From NCBI RefSeq assembly GCF_030068505.1, contig NZ_JAQOSO010000084.1:73829-137828 (forward strand): 64,000 nt of DNA. Direction: 5' to 3'. Positions within the stretch are counted from its first letter, which is position 1. Each line of letters begins with the position of its first letter. The notes under the pieces were generated by a model, which ran no database searches, had not been told where the DNA came from, and saw only the letters and a program-made list of their open reading frames with translations. Shown one piece after another: positions 53,077 to 62,825 of the stretch. Source of the DNA: Roseofilum capinflatum BLCC-M114. GTDB taxonomy: Bacteria; Cyanobacteriota; Cyanobacteriia; Cyanobacteriales; Desertifilaceae. Position numbers and translations under genes: made by a program.

Positions 53077-53637
53077 TTATTTTTCTCTACCTAAATAGCT
53101 ATCGTCGCGGGTATCGATTTTAATTTTTTCACCAATAGAGATAAATAAAGGAACCATCACCTGAGCGCCCGTTTCCACAGTGGCCGGTTTCGTTCCTCCT
53201 GTGGCTGTATCTCCTTTCACCCCTGGGTCAGTTTCAGTCACTTCTAAAACCACCGAATTCGGCAATTCGACTTCTATAACTTGCTCGCCCCAAGAGACGA
53301 CATTAACATCCATACCTTCTTTGAGATACTTAACGCGATCGCCAATTTGATCTTCATTCAGGCGACTCTCTTCATAGGTCTCCATATCCATGAACACAAA
53401 CTGATCCACATCTCGATAAGTAAATTGCTTTGTCCGCTTCTCCAGATTCGCTTGAGGAACCGTTTCACCGGCGCGAAATGTGCGCTCAACCACACTTCCG
53501 GTTTGAGCATTCTTCAGCTTAGTGCGTACAAAGGCAGATCCCTTACCTGGCTTAACGTGCAAGAACTCGACCACCCGCCACACACTGCCATCAAGTTCAA
53601 TGGTCACGCCCGTTCTAAAATCATTGCTCGAAATCAT
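53077..53637 (-). CDS. efp: Translation elongation factor P
   Basis: 186 aa, normal length. The loop lysine is Lys32 in [15 protein letters not shown]. The middle domain has [20 protein letters not shown] and the C-terminal domain [20 protein letters not shown]. It relieves ribosome stalling at polyproline. It is upstream of accB in the same direction. Confidence 0.97.
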   Translation of the reverse strand: MISSNDFRTGVTIELDGSVWRVVEFLHVKPGKGSAFVRTKLKNAQTGSVVERTFRAGETVPQANLEKRTKQFTYRDVDQFVFMDMETYEESRLNEDQIGDRVKYLKEGMDVNVVSWGEQVIEVELPNSVVLEVTETDPGVKGDTATGGTKPATVETGAQVMVPLFISIGEKIKIDTRDDSYLGREK

Positions 53638-53783
53638 AAAACGCTGGGTTGATATAGATTATGCGATCGTTGGCATCCTATTTTAACCTCCGTTGGGCCA
53701 TTTCCCGATCTTCTTTTTCTTTAGAGAGGGGAAGAGGGGCTGATGGGTGATGGGTTCTTCCCCATCTCCCCATCTCCCCATCC

Positions 53784-54974
53784 CTAACGGGTGACTCTAG
53801 GCAAACGATGCTTAAAGCTACATAAAATTTCCCAAGAAATCGTTTCTAGAATTGTGGCCCAATGATCGGCAGTAAACTGATGGCCTCCATCTTGTCCTAA
53901 AAGGGTGACGACTTCACCGACTTGCAGATCTTGAACATTGCTCACATCAAGCATTAATTGATCCATGGTGATGGCTCCCACTTGGGGAATGCGTTGCCCT
54001 CGAATGCCGACTTGTAGTTTATTGGAGAGGTTGCGGGGAACACCATCGGCATAGCCAATACCGACGACGGCAATCGTCATATCCTGGGGCGCAATATATT
54101 GATAGCCATAACTCACTCCTGTACCCGCAGGAATTGTTTTAATTTGAGTCACTCGCGCTTTAACTTGCATGACGGGTTTGAGGTTGAGAATTCCTTGTAG
54201 ATGGGGCGCGGGATAGAGTCCATAGGTAGCGAGTCCGACGCGCACCAGGTCATAATGACAGGTGCGATCGCATAAAGTAGCCGCAGAATTGGCTAAATGG
54301 AGTTTCGGTAACGGTAACCCCATGGCTTGAATTTCGGCGATCGCCGCTTCAAAGCGCTGATGCTGTTGGTTCATAATCTGGGGATCTGGACTATCGGCCG
54401 TTGCCAAGTGGGAATAGACGCTGCCAATCTGGAGATAGGGAAGATGGGAAACCCGTTGGTAAAATTCAGCCCCTTCTTGCCACGAAATCCCTAAACGGGA
54501 CATTCCCGTATCCAGTTTTAGGTGAACCGTGAGGGTTTGTTGCAGTGCGCTCAGGGTTTCCGAGACAATTAAGGCTTGTTTGGCACTACAGAGAGTCGGT
54601 TGTAACCCCCAATGGGCGATCGCCTGGATTTGTTCAGGAGTATTAACCGCGCCTAAAATCAGAATCGGGGCTTCGATTCCCGCTTCCCGTAATTGTATCC
54701 CCTCTGGAATAGTTGCCACTCCTAACCAACTTGCCCCCGCTTCCAGAGCCGTTTCTGCAACGGCGATCGCCCCATGACCATAGGCATCAGCTTTCACAAC
54801 CGCCATTAACTGGCACTTCTGGCTCAAATGCTGTTTCAGTTCTCGCACATTATGGGCGATCGCCCCTCGATCGATTTCCACCCAAGCCCGTTCTCGTAAA
54901 GGAACACTTAGCCCGCTCTCTGGTAACGATGAATCCTTCCATTTCAGGTTGACCGACGATGTTTGATTATGCAT
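53784..54974 (-). CDS. alr: Alanine racemase
   Basis: 396 aa from ATG 54974, which has GGGAG just upstream; the frame is open to 55112 but that adds 46 residues without homology. PLP lysine Lys61 lies in AVVKADAYGHGAIAV. Further motifs: LKLDTGMSRLGI, HLANSAATL, RVGLATYGLYP and the C-terminal AITMDQLMLDVS. It makes D-Ala for peptidoglycan. Confidence 0.95.
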   Translation of the reverse strand: MHNQTSSVNLKWKDSSLPESGLSVPLRERAWVEIDRGAIAHNVRELKQHLSQKCQLMAVVKADAYGHGAIAVAETALEAGASWLGVATIPEGIQLREAGIEAPILILGAVNTPEQIQAIAHWGLQPTLCSAKQALIVSETLSALQQTLTVHLKLDTGMSRLGISWQEGAEFYQRVSHLPYLQIGSVYSHLATADSPDPQIMNQQHQRFEAAIAEIQAMGLPLPKLHLANSAATLCDRTCHYDLVRVGLATYGLYPAPHLQGILNLKPVMQVKARVTQIKTIPAGTGVSYGYQYIAPQDMTIAVVGIGYADGVPRNLSNKLQVGIRGQRIPQVGAITMDQLMLDVSNVQDLQVGEVVTLLGQDGGHQFTADHWATILETISWEILCSFKHRLPRVTR

Positions 54975-55148
54975 ATCTACTCCCACAGACCACACCAAAT
55001 TTATCCCACACTGTATCCGGAGTTCCGGATTCCTACAAGAGGAAATGGGTGAGGATGAACTCAGGATCTTAACCCCGGAAAAAAATTTGGGATCGGGGGT
55101 TGACAGATCCAAAAACCTTAGTTAGGATAATTAAGGTGAATAAAACAA

Positions 55149-55221
55149 GCCCCCATCGTCTAGAGGCCTAGGACACCTCCCTTTCACGGAGGCGACAGGG
55201 ATTCGAATTCCCTTGGGGGTA
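55149..55221 (+). tRNA. tRNA-Glu (anticodon TTC)
   Basis: 73-nt cloverleaf. The acceptor stem is GCCCCCA with TGGGGGT and discriminator A. The anticodon loop CTTTCAC has TTC at 55183-55185 between stems CCTCC and GGAGG. The T arm is AGGGATTCGAATTCCCT. No encoded CCA. The precursor for tetrapyrrole synthesis as well as translation. Confidence 0.96.
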
Positions 55222-55234
55222 TAGAGAATATCAT

Positions 55235-55270
55235 AAAAAGGAGAGAGTCGTAAACAGCTCTCTCCTTTTT
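55235..55270. terminator. Bidirectional rho-independent terminator
   Basis: AAAAAGGAGAGAG (55235-55247), 10-base loop, CTCTCTCCTTTTT (55258-55270). The T-run serves the tRNA on the plus strand and the A-run serves the CHAT gene on the minus strand. Confidence 0.88.
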
Positions 55271-55293
55271 GCGTCAGATGAGTCAACAATCGA

Positions 55294-56703
55294 TTACCAG
55301 GGACTACTAATCATCGTAAAGGCAGCCCAATAATAGGGAGCAGAAAAATCCCGAATCTCCTCATCCGTTAATTCTGGTGGCAAAGGAACAGAACCACGGG
55401 AGAGCAGCAGGCGATCGCCTTCAATTTGAATCTCCCCTCGCAGCATTTTTAACTGGGCTTGTCGTAGAGCCTCTGCCTTCGTCGGAGCCGTTCCTAATTG
55501 CCGATAAAATTCACCCATCAGAGCCAACGTGGCCGAATCATTGACATTCCACAAACTTCCTAGAGCCGATTTTACCCCTGATTTCAGAGCTAACCCAGCA
55601 AAACCCAATTCTGCGCGATCGTCGCCGATCGCCGTGCGGCAAGCACTCAGTACCAGTAACTCTAAAACCGAATCCCCCCAATTCACCCCACCCATCTCAT
55701 TTAACCCCAGTTTGCCATCCCAAAATTGAATATAAGACTCCTTGGGTTCACCCGGACGGAATACCGCATGGGTGGCTAAATGCACCACATTCGGTTGTAA
55801 AGAGGCAATCTCTTGCTCTAACTTATAACGGGTAAACTCTTGATTGAGAAAAGAGTGTCCGTCCCATTGGTGTTGGGGCGATCGCTCAACCCGCAGTTCC
55901 TGCAAAATCGTTTCCAATTCCGTCGGCACAGCAGGGAGAGGATTGAGTTCTTCAAACTCAGAAGCCCCCATAGCCAGAATATCTCCAGGCTGAAAATCCA
56001 CATACTCCGCCTGAATTAAATTGAACGCTGGAATCCGAGTAGAACTATAGTTCTCTAACAGGAACTGCTCGCCATCGTAAAGGGCTGATAACGGTAGACT
56101 TCGCACTCCATTCCCCAAACAAAACAGGATGGTATCAATCCCTTCAGCTTGCAAATAATCGGCCTCCAACGGTTCGATTATCCATTCATGAAGCTGCTTG
56201 GCTGCTCGCAAACTTCCTAGAGTCGGTGAACTGTGTATTTCTAGATGAAACCGAGTGACTACACGACGCAGAACGTCATCGGGAACTTCATACAAGTCTC
56301 GGACGACCGGTTCTCCTTTTGAGGTAATTAATACCAAGTGTAGATGATCGCCTTTAGGAATCACCCAGAGAACAGCAGGATTCGTTCCCGTTTCTTCTCC
56401 AATTCGTGCCAAAGTTAAAGCAATGTCTTCAGGAGGTTGGGTGACCTCAGCGAGATCTTCACCAAAATAGGTCTCAAATTCTTGTTCTAAACCCCGTTCC
56501 ATAGAGAGAATTTGATCGCTCAAGGTTTGAGCTACTGCCGGTAGAGCGCTCAAACTAGCAATAGCCAACGCCAACCCGTAACCGGTAACTCTCCTGAGCC
56601 AGGGCGCAAACCTTGAAAAGTTGGTATCGATTGAAAGGGTTTTAATCAAGTGTGACATACATAAATTGTTAATTGTTCTGCTTTTACGTCCGAGTAACAC
56701 CAT
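55294..56703 (-). CDS. Exported CHAT-domain protease-like protein
   Basis: 469 aa. A hydrophobic segment GLALAIASLSALPAVAQ at ~45-60 looks like a signal peptide, so the true start may be ATG 56658 (MSHLIKTL). The C-terminal ~250 residues are a caspase-like CHAT domain, with catalytic His in VVHLATHAVF and Cys in LVLSACRTAIGDD. The final EEIRDFSAPYYWAAFTMI is typical of CHAT proteins. It lies four bases after the CHASE2 gene. Protease activity is likely; the target is unknown. Confidence 0.88.
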   Translation of the reverse strand: MVLLGRKSRTINNLCMSHLIKTLSIDTNFSRFAPWLRRVTGYGLALAIASLSALPAVAQTLSDQILSMERGLEQEFETYFGEDLAEVTQPPEDIALTLARIGEETGTNPAVLWVIPKGDHLHLVLITSKGEPVVRDLYEVPDDVLRRVVTRFHLEIHSSPTLGSLRAAKQLHEWIIEPLEADYLQAEGIDTILFCLGNGVRSLPLSALYDGEQFLLENYSSTRIPAFNLIQAEYVDFQPGDILAMGASEFEELNPLPAVPTELETILQELRVERSPQHQWDGHSFLNQEFTRYKLEQEIASLQPNVVHLATHAVFRPGEPKESYIQFWDGKLGLNEMGGVNWGDSVLELLVLSACRTAIGDDRAELGFAGLALKSGVKSALGSLWNVNDSATLALMGEFYRQLGTAPTKAEALRQAQLKMLRGEIQIEGDRLLLSRGSVPLPPELTDEEIRDFSAPYYWAAFTMISSPW

Positions 56704-56706
56704 TCC

Positions 56707-59211
56707 CTATTCCCTGGAGCTGCTATATTGCTGTTGCAAAAGCTCTGTTGCTCGATCGCTCGGCAAAGGTTTAGCCCAGAAGTATCCTTGACCCAATTCA
56801 CAGTTGAGCAACCTCAAGGCTTCTGCGTCTTCTTGGGTTTCCACTCCTTCGGCGATGATATCCATACCTAAAGTATGACCGAGGGAAACAATCATGCGAA
56901 CAATCTCCCGGTCTTCGTGACTCGCTCCCATTTTCTGTACAAATGACTTATCGACCTTGAGAGTATCAATGGGAAAACGACGCAGGTGACTTAAAGATGA
57001 ATACCCCGTGCCAAAATCGTCCAGGCCGAGTTTACAACCGAGAGATTTAATTCGCAACATCAAATCGATCGCCTCTTCCACATCTCCCATCACCATACTT
57101 TCGGTAATCTCAAATTTAAGATTTGACCCCTCAATTCCCACTTCTCTAATGATTCGCGCCAGGTCTTGAGATAAATTGGGTTGCTCAAATTGGCGACCTG
57201 AGAGATTAATACTAACCATGGGCGGATGTTGGGGACATAGCTGTTGCCAGTATGCAGCTTGATGGCAGGCTTGTTGACAAATCCATTCACCCAAGGGCAG
57301 AATCAATCCGGTTTCTTCCGCTAAGGGAATAAACTTAAAGGGAGAAACAAAGCCTTGGCGCGGATGTTGCCAACGGATCAGCGCTTCAAATCCGGCAATT
57401 TTTTCAGTTTTCAGGTCAACAATCGGCTGGTAATAGAGGACAAATTCCTGAGCAGCAATTCCCTGACGCAAGTCGCTTTCCAAGGTAAAGCGATCGACGA
57501 CTTCTTCAAGCATTCCTGCCGAAAAAACTTGGTAGCGCTCTTTTCCCAAGGCTTGAGCGCGATACATAGCTGTATGGGCATCCCGGAGTAAGTTTTCCGG
57601 GGTGTAGTGCTGCTCCCTTTCGGTCATGGCAATGCCAATACTGAGGGTAATGGCGACGGATTGTTGATGGAGGAAAAAAGACTCTGACAAGGCCTGTTGC
57701 AGGCGATCGGCCAAGTAAGTTAATTCCTGTTGTTCTGAAGACTGAAGGATTACGGCAAATTCAGCATGACTCACCCGTGCCAGTTGGGCCGAGCGGGGTA
57801 AGGCTGCCTTTAAGCGCGTGGTGACCTTGAGTAATAGACGATCGCCTATCAACGGCCCTAAACTCTCATCAATCCTCTCAAAGCGATCGAGGCTCAGAAA
57901 CATTACCCCTACAGTTGAGGGCATGTTTAGGGTGCGAGTGAGCGATCGCCCTAGATGATGCAAAAATGCTTCTCGATTGAGTAATCCGGTTAAGGAGTCA
58001 TAGTGGGTGACATGGAGCAACCGATACGCTAGGGTTAAGCCAAAGGCTGCTACCAAGGCCAAGCCTGGCTCAACCACGGGAATCCAGATGGTTGTCAGGG
58101 TAAAGAGTCCCCACCCCACTGAGCCAATAATGGCCAGTCCTAGCATGGCAGACCCTGCTAAGGTTAGAGGATGGGGCGATCGCCAAGCCAGCAAGGTTCC
58201 CGTAACAATCCAAACCCATAGCCACAGCAGTTCTACCCACTGCGGCCAAAAGCGAAACCGCCGTTCTCCACCCAAGGCAATATCCAACAGTTGACTGGTG
58301 ATTTGGGCATGGATCGTCACCCCAGACATCTGGAAAGTGTCCTCATCGGCGCTATAGGGGGTGTAGACCTGATCTTTTAAGCTGGCGGCGGCTGTCCCCA
58401 CCAACACTACTTTATCGCGCACCCAGGCTGGATCGACCTCCCCTGAAAGCAATTGGCTCAAAGAGAGGGTAGGAGCGACCCGCCTCCGGCCTCGGTAGTC
58501 GAGTAGTATTTGATAGCCTCGTGTATCTGCGGTTTGATAGCCTCCCGATGTTGGCTCTAAGGGAATCAGGGGAATTTCTCCTAGAAACAGGGCATCAGAG
58601 CTATAGCGAAAATGAATGTCATTGGGTTTGAGATAAGCCAGACTCACCCGCAAGGCAAATGAATAGTAATCTTGTTCTGGCGTAGGCACAAATAACAGTC
58701 CACGCCGAAGTACGCCATCGATGTCTAATGTTAAGTCGTTAAACCCAATTCGCTCTGCTTCAACGTTGGGTGGGGCTGGAATGCCGCCGACAATTTCAGT
58801 AATAGCAATTAAGTTAGGCGCTTGCAGTTGAGTTTCTAGCTTAGAAGTTCCTGGTGGTGTGGGCAGATCCCGATACAGATCGAGACCAATGACCCTCGGT
58901 TGGTATGTCTGAAGTTTGGCTAAAGTTTGGGCTAAAATTTCATCGGATAAGGGCCATCGATAACGATGTAAATCTTCTTCGGTGATGCTCACAATCGCCA
59001 TCCGTGGATCGGGAACCGCATCGGCTTCCAGGCGTGTGAAGCGATCGAAAACTGCTAACTCTAACAATTCTAGCCCCCCCCATTGTTGGAGTCCAACAAA
59101 CAGAGTGGTCAAAATCGCACTGGAGATGATCACAGAGTGCCCCATCACCCGAACGATATAGGGCTTGGTGCTAGTTATGGCTAAACCGTTTTTTGCCTTG
59201 AGCTTCCCCAT
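56707..59211 (-). CDS. CHASE2 - degenerate GGDEF - EAL protein
   Basis: 834 aa. The N-terminal TM helix is followed by an extracytoplasmic CHASE2 sensor (~50-310) and three TM helices (~315-395). The GGDEF domain (~400-570) has SHAEF where GGDEF is expected (ARVSHAEFAVIL), so it should not make c-di-GMP. The EAL domain (~575-825) keeps GFEALIRWQHP, ITESMVMGD, LGLDDFGTGYSSL and DKSFVQ, so phosphodiesterase activity is plausible. The middle gene of the DUF928/CHASE2/CHAT operon. Confidence 0.92.
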   Translation of the reverse strand: MGKLKAKNGLAITSTKPYIVRVMGHSVIISSAILTTLFVGLQQWGGLELLELAVFDRFTRLEADAVPDPRMAIVSITEEDLHRYRWPLSDEILAQTLAKLQTYQPRVIGLDLYRDLPTPPGTSKLETQLQAPNLIAITEIVGGIPAPPNVEAERIGFNDLTLDIDGVLRRGLLFVPTPEQDYYSFALRVSLAYLKPNDIHFRYSSDALFLGEIPLIPLEPTSGGYQTADTRGYQILLDYRGRRRVAPTLSLSQLLSGEVDPAWVRDKVVLVGTAAASLKDQVYTPYSADEDTFQMSGVTIHAQITSQLLDIALGGERRFRFWPQWVELLWLWVWIVTGTLLAWRSPHPLTLAGSAMLGLAIIGSVGWGLFTLTTIWIPVVEPGLALVAAFGLTLAYRLLHVTHYDSLTGLLNREAFLHHLGRSLTRTLNMPSTVGVMFLSLDRFERIDESLGPLIGDRLLLKVTTRLKAALPRSAQLARVSHAEFAVILQSSEQQELTYLADRLQQALSESFFLHQQSVAITLSIGIAMTEREQHYTPENLLRDAHTAMYRAQALGKERYQVFSAGMLEEVVDRFTLESDLRQGIAAQEFVLYYQPIVDLKTEKIAGFEALIRWQHPRQGFVSPFKFIPLAEETGLILPLGEWICQQACHQAAYWQQLCPQHPPMVSINLSGRQFEQPNLSQDLARIIREVGIEGSNLKFEITESMVMGDVEEAIDLMLRIKSLGCKLGLDDFGTGYSSLSHLRRFPIDTLKVDKSFVQKMGASHEDREIVRMIVSLGHTLGMDIIAEGVETQEDAEALRLLNCELGQGYFWAKPLPSDRATELLQQQYSSSRE

Positions 59212-59225
59212 GGTGAAGGGTTACC

Positions 59226-59942
59226 CTATTGCATTTCATTCGCTACGGATTGCTCGATCAACATTTCCAGTTCTAGAGCTTGCAAAAGGTCGATCCATCG
59301 GTTCTGAACATCGGGGTTTTCTGGATACTGTTGCTGTAACTGAACTAGGCCTGCGATCGCATCATTCCAAAGTTCAGAGTCTTGATAAGAGTCTATCTGA
59401 GCCAGACGAGTATTGAGATTAGCTGCTTCATCAGTGTCTACAGGTAAGTCTGAAGCGACTTGGCGCAGCCATCCTGATAACACGATACTTTGGGAGGGAT
59501 CGGCCGGATTGCAAGCGAAGGCGAAATACCAGCGATAGTCTTGACCCACTTCTAAGGTTCCTTCTGGTAACTGAATGCCGAGCAACTGTTGGGTATTTTC
59601 GGTTTCTGTTGTCGTTTCGTAAACGGGATTTCCGGCTTCATCCTGCAAGAAAAATTGCACTGGATAGGAACTCTCAAGAGGGGGAATTGCAAAGTAGAGG
59701 GAGGGACGAGAGCTGGCAGTCATCCCCAGGTTGTTGGTTGGGTTCAATGCGATTAGAGATTTAGCTTTGGCTGCACAGGCGCTGCGAGTCCCTCCTCCAA
59801 TGCGCCGCCCTGGGAATTCAGCACGATCGCTGGGGATGTCTTCTGCTAGGGCAGGGGCGATCGCCAAGGGTGAGAACAAACTAATTACCAGACTTACTGA
59901 TGAGGCAATTTTTTTCAAGCTACTGGTTAAGGAGATCATCAT
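59226..59942 (-). CDS. DUF928 exported protein
   Basis: 238 aa from ATG 59942 (a TTG at 59957 is also open). Signal peptide: MMISLTSSLKK, hydrophobic core, cleavage probably after APALA. The body has PGRRIGGGTRSAC, typical of cyanobacterial DUF928 proteins, and YRWYFAFACNP. The C-terminus is helical. Function unknown in the family. It heads the operon, 14 bp before the CHASE2 gene. Confidence 0.85.
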   Translation of the reverse strand: MMISLTSSLKKIASSVSLVISLFSPLAIAPALAEDIPSDRAEFPGRRIGGGTRSACAAKAKSLIALNPTNNLGMTASSRPSLYFAIPPLESSYPVQFFLQDEAGNPVYETTTETENTQQLLGIQLPEGTLEVGQDYRWYFAFACNPADPSQSIVLSGWLRQVASDLPVDTDEAANLNTRLAQIDSYQDSELWNDAIAGLVQLQQQYPENPDVQNRWIDLLQALELEMLIEQSVANEMQ

Positions 59943-60187
59943 ATCTAGGTGATTCAACTTCTGAATATTTCTGAAAACATGACATACAACTCTTGAGATC
60001 TCACCGGATTAAAAAGATAGTTTAATAAGTTATTTTACTTATTTTTTGCGTTAAATAACCGGTGATTTGCATAAGTTGCGATCTTTAAGATAACTTTTTT
60101 TTCCCGAGTTAGGCCAACCGTACAGCTACGGATATTAGCATAAAATTTTCATAAAGATCCAGGAATACAACCGAGTCTAAATCCCCA

Positions 60188-60631
60188 TCAATCGTCACTT
60201 TCGGGTTCAGTTTCAGAAGATTTCAGTGCTTTGAGTTGGGTTTCGAGTTGTTCAATGCGCTCTAGTAACTGTTGATTGGTTTCTTGTAGTTGTTTGTGCT
60301 GACTGCTCAGATAAGGATCGCTCTCCCACCAGTTAATGCCAATTTCTTTGGCTTTATCTACGGAAGAAATTAAGAGGCGAATGCGAATATTAAGCAGTTC
60401 CGTTGAACCGACAGAAACGGAGATATCACCAGCAATAACGACCCCTTTATCTAGCACTCTTTCGAGGACATCAGCAAGGGTGGAACTTTGGCTTGAGGTT
60501 ATGGGACGGGAGTTAGCAGGCACGGGAATAGGGGAATGGGGGAATAGGGAATGGGAAATAGGAAAAACTGAGCTTTTCCCTGATCTTGAATCGCCCCTTG
60601 AATTACTGGGCAATATATTTGCGCTCTTCAT
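60188..60631 (-). CDS. gvpJ: Gas vesicle protein GvpJ
   Basis: GvpA-related minor protein. The conserved core is [20 protein letters not shown], then [20 protein letters not shown] and NWWESDPYL, with a C-terminal coiled-coil-like tail. The ATG at 60631 overlaps gvpN by 29 bp and adds about 36 residues. Those residues are largely encoded by a GGGGAATGGGGGAAT-type intergenic repeat. GTG 60523 (protein begins [10 protein letters not shown]) gives the usual GvpJ length of ~111 aa and is a good alternative start. Confidence 0.9.
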   Translation of the reverse strand: MKSANILPSNSRGDSRSGKSSVFPISHSLFPHSPIPVPANSRPITSSQSSTLADVLERVLDKGVVIAGDISVSVGSTELLNIRIRLLISSVDKAKEIGINWWESDPYLSSQHKQLQETNQQLLERIEQLETQLKALKSSETEPESDD

Positions 60632-61712
60632 TGAGCCGGATTTTGCCTTGTTCCATTAAATGGCGCAAAATATTCACGGTTTCTACCCGATTTAATCCGA
60701 CAGCACTTTCGATATCAGAAAGCTTGGCTCCTTCACTTTGGTGTAAGAAGGTGTAAACTTTTTGCGCGGGTTGAGAAGGTTCGGGTGCAGCTAAGGCAGG
60801 AGTCGGAGAGGGGAGAGCGCTTTGAGTCTTGAGACTCTGAGGATCAAATAGGGTCTGAATGACCCGGTTTGCTCCTGAAAGGTCTAAGTCGGTACGCGAG
60901 AGCAGGATATCTTCGCAGATTTCCTGAAAGGCTTCTTGGTCAAGAGCGATCGCAATTTCATGTTCATGGCAAATTTTAGCGATCATCAGTCCCGATCGCA
61001 AACCGATAGTTTTCTGGTTTCCCGTTTTGTGCTGAAACGCCATCACAATATCGACGATAGTTTGCGCCTCTTCTGGAGTAATGCCGATTTTTTCCACTAA
61101 AATAGCCGTTTGGGTTTCAGCTTCTGGGTCAGGCATATTCAAGGTTACCAGACGGTCTAATAGCGCATCTTGGGTAGCATGAACTCCACAATATTCTTCT
61201 GGGTTGCTGGTAAATATGGCCCGAAATTGGGGATGAACCCGGATATATTCAGTGCGGCTATTATTAGGGGGAAGAACCAGCAATTTTTCTTCTAAGGTCG
61301 ATAACAGGACATTATTGACCTCTGGGCGGGAGCGGTTAAACTCATCGTAAACCAGGGTAAACCCTTCTTTGGCCGCTAGAGTCAGTCGGGAGTCTACCCA
61401 GTTTTTCCGCAGTTCGTCTTCGAGTTTAATCACGCTGTGGATATAGTTATCGACCACTTTTTTACGGGTGTACCCAGATTGGTTGCCGATCAGATCTGAG
61501 GTTTTCAGTTCATCGTCCCCAAAAATCAGCATAATGGGACGACTGAGTAAATCTGCTAAGTGTAAGGCGAGGGTCGTTTTTCCCGTTCCGGCGGGGCCGC
61601 GCAAATGCACAGAAAACCCAGACTGAAGATAGCGTAGGGCGCGGTTCGTCAGTCGCTCGATGGTGGGCGTATTGACAAAGCCCCTAGAACGGGCGTTGAG
61701 TAAGGTGGGCAT
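60603..61712 (-). CDS. gvpN: Gas vesicle protein GvpN with C-terminal winged helix
   Basis: 369 aa. AAA+ ATPase of the MoxR-like type: Walker [15 protein letters not shown], Walker [15 protein letters not shown], sensor [12 protein letters not shown]. GvpN helps gas-vesicle growth. After ~residue 290 there is a Pro/Ala linker and a winged-helix domain (~315-369) with [20 protein letters not shown] and [20 protein letters not shown]. This extension is homologous to the small frame immediately upstream. Confidence 0.93.
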   Translation of the reverse strand: MPTLLNARSRGFVNTPTIERLTNRALRYLQSGFSVHLRGPAGTGKTTLALHLADLLSRPIMLIFGDDELKTSDLIGNQSGYTRKKVVDNYIHSVIKLEDELRKNWVDSRLTLAAKEGFTLVYDEFNRSRPEVNNVLLSTLEEKLLVLPPNNSRTEYIRVHPQFRAIFTSNPEEYCGVHATQDALLDRLVTLNMPDPEAETQTAILVEKIGITPEEAQTIVDIVMAFQHKTGNQKTIGLRSGLMIAKICHEHEIAIALDQEAFQEICEDILLSRTDLDLSGANRVIQTLFDPQSLKTQSALPSPTPALAAPEPSQPAQKVYTFLHQSEGAKLSDIESAVGLNRVETVNILRHLMEQGKIRLNEERKYIAQ

Positions 61713-61723
61713 GGGGAGTTAAG

Positions 61724-61933
61724 TTAGAGTACAGAGTACAGGCGATCGCGCTGAGTCACCATGCCTTTTTTGATCAAGGATCTCAGAGTATCTACTGCTT
61801 GCACGCGGTTAATCCCTAGGGCTTCTTCAATGACCGTTAATCGCGATGAGGGTGACTTGCGTAAGAAATTATAAACCTGTTCTTCTTCCGTCGATAGATC
61901 GTTTACATTTTTTTTATCCCCTTTTTCCGTCAC
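61724..61933 (-). CDS. Winged-helix module after an in-frame stop in gvpC
   Basis: GTG 61933 opens a 69-aa frame containing QVYNFLRKSPSSRL, LGINRVQAVDTLRSLIKKGM and a short basic end. It is clearly homologous to the GvpN C-terminus. The same frame continues upstream for 23 more codons, all Pro/Ala-rich, up to the gvpC stop TAA at 62003-62005, with no other interruption. It may therefore be the detached end of a longer GvpC, a read-through product, or a separate small protein. No clear Shine-Dalgarno is seen before the GTG. Confidence 0.6.
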   Translation of the reverse strand: MTEKGDKKNVNDLSTEEEQVYNFLRKSPSSRLTVIEEALGINRVQAVDTLRSLIKKGMVTQRDRLYSVL

Positions 61934-62002
61934 CGGTTCCGGGGCTGGAGGTGGACTGGGAGGGGTTGCTGCTGTGGGCGCAGGTTTGGGCGCAGGGGCA
62001 GG

Positions 62003-62749
62003 TTAGGGGGCTGGAGCTGCTTGGGGTTTAGCTTTTGGCCGCTTGGTTTTCAACGCCGGTTTGGGTTTCGCGGCTGGTGTAGCAACCGCCACAGGTGTAT
62101 CGCCCCACACAGCTTGGTAGAGGCTCTGGCGATAGTCTCGCAAGCTCTGGATAAAACTATCGAGTTCTACTTGCAGAGCTTGGGCACTTTCTTGGTGCTG
62201 TTGACGAGTGCTAGAGAGAGTTTTTTTTACCTCTGTTTGGCGAATCTGGATCTCGGCTATCCGCTCTTGGCGCTGTTGCTCTAGCTGTTGACGATAGCTG
62301 TCCATTTGCAGATGCAGATCTTCGATAAACTCGGCTAGATCTTCCTGAAGTTCCCCATAGCGCTGTTGACGACTTTGGCGAGCGACGCTCAAAAAGTTTT
62401 GGGTTTCCGTTTGCAGGCGCTCCATGGTCTCCTGGAGACTTGTGGCTACCTCATCGCTCATCAGAAACCGTTCTGTGGTTGCAGTTTCTAAAAAATCTTC
62501 GATTTCTTCTCGTAATTCTTGGGCGTAGGTTTGCAGATCTGCCTGTTGCTGCTGCCCTCTTAAACGCCGATCCGCTTCAGCTTGGGCTAATTCTGTCCGA
62601 AACTGCCGCAGGTGGTCTTGCAGTTGGGCTGTTGCTGCTTGACGTTGGTCATTTAGGTTCTGTATCTGAGTTTGGACTTCCTCCGAACGCTCGCGTGTTT
62701 GGGTTTGGCGTTCTTCTCTTTGCGATCGCCACTCATCTTTAAGCGCCAT
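62003..62749 (-). CDS. gvpC: Gas vesicle outer protein GvpC
   Basis: 248 aa, Gln/Glu/Arg-rich and almost fully helical, with imperfect ~33-residue repeats. It ends in the family-like segment LRDYRQSLYQAVWG before a basic Pro/Ala/Lys tail. GvpC wraps the GvpA shell and stiffens it. The TAA stop interrupts the tail rather than a natural domain end: the 23 codons beyond it keep the same composition and frame. Its position right after gvpA is usual. Confidence 0.85.
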   Translation of the reverse strand: MALKDEWRSQREERQTQTRERSEEVQTQIQNLNDQRQAATAQLQDHLRQFRTELAQAEADRRLRGQQQQADLQTYAQELREEIEDFLETATTERFLMSDEVATSLQETMERLQTETQNFLSVARQSRQQRYGELQEDLAEFIEDLHLQMDSYRQQLEQQRQERIAEIQIRQTEVKKTLSSTRQQHQESAQALQVELDSFIQSLRDYRQSLYQAVWGDTPVAVATPAAKPKPALKTKRPKAKPQAAPAP

Positions 62750-62825
62750 AGTCTTTTCTTCCCCCTTCCCTAGAAGCTTTGTTTCTCAGACCGCAGTCCT
62801 GTACCTGGTTTAACACTTCCTCAGA

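Noticed and set aside
54975-55112. 46-residue N-terminal extension of alanine racemase
   Set aside because: No homology expected there, and GGGAG lies just before ATG 54974.
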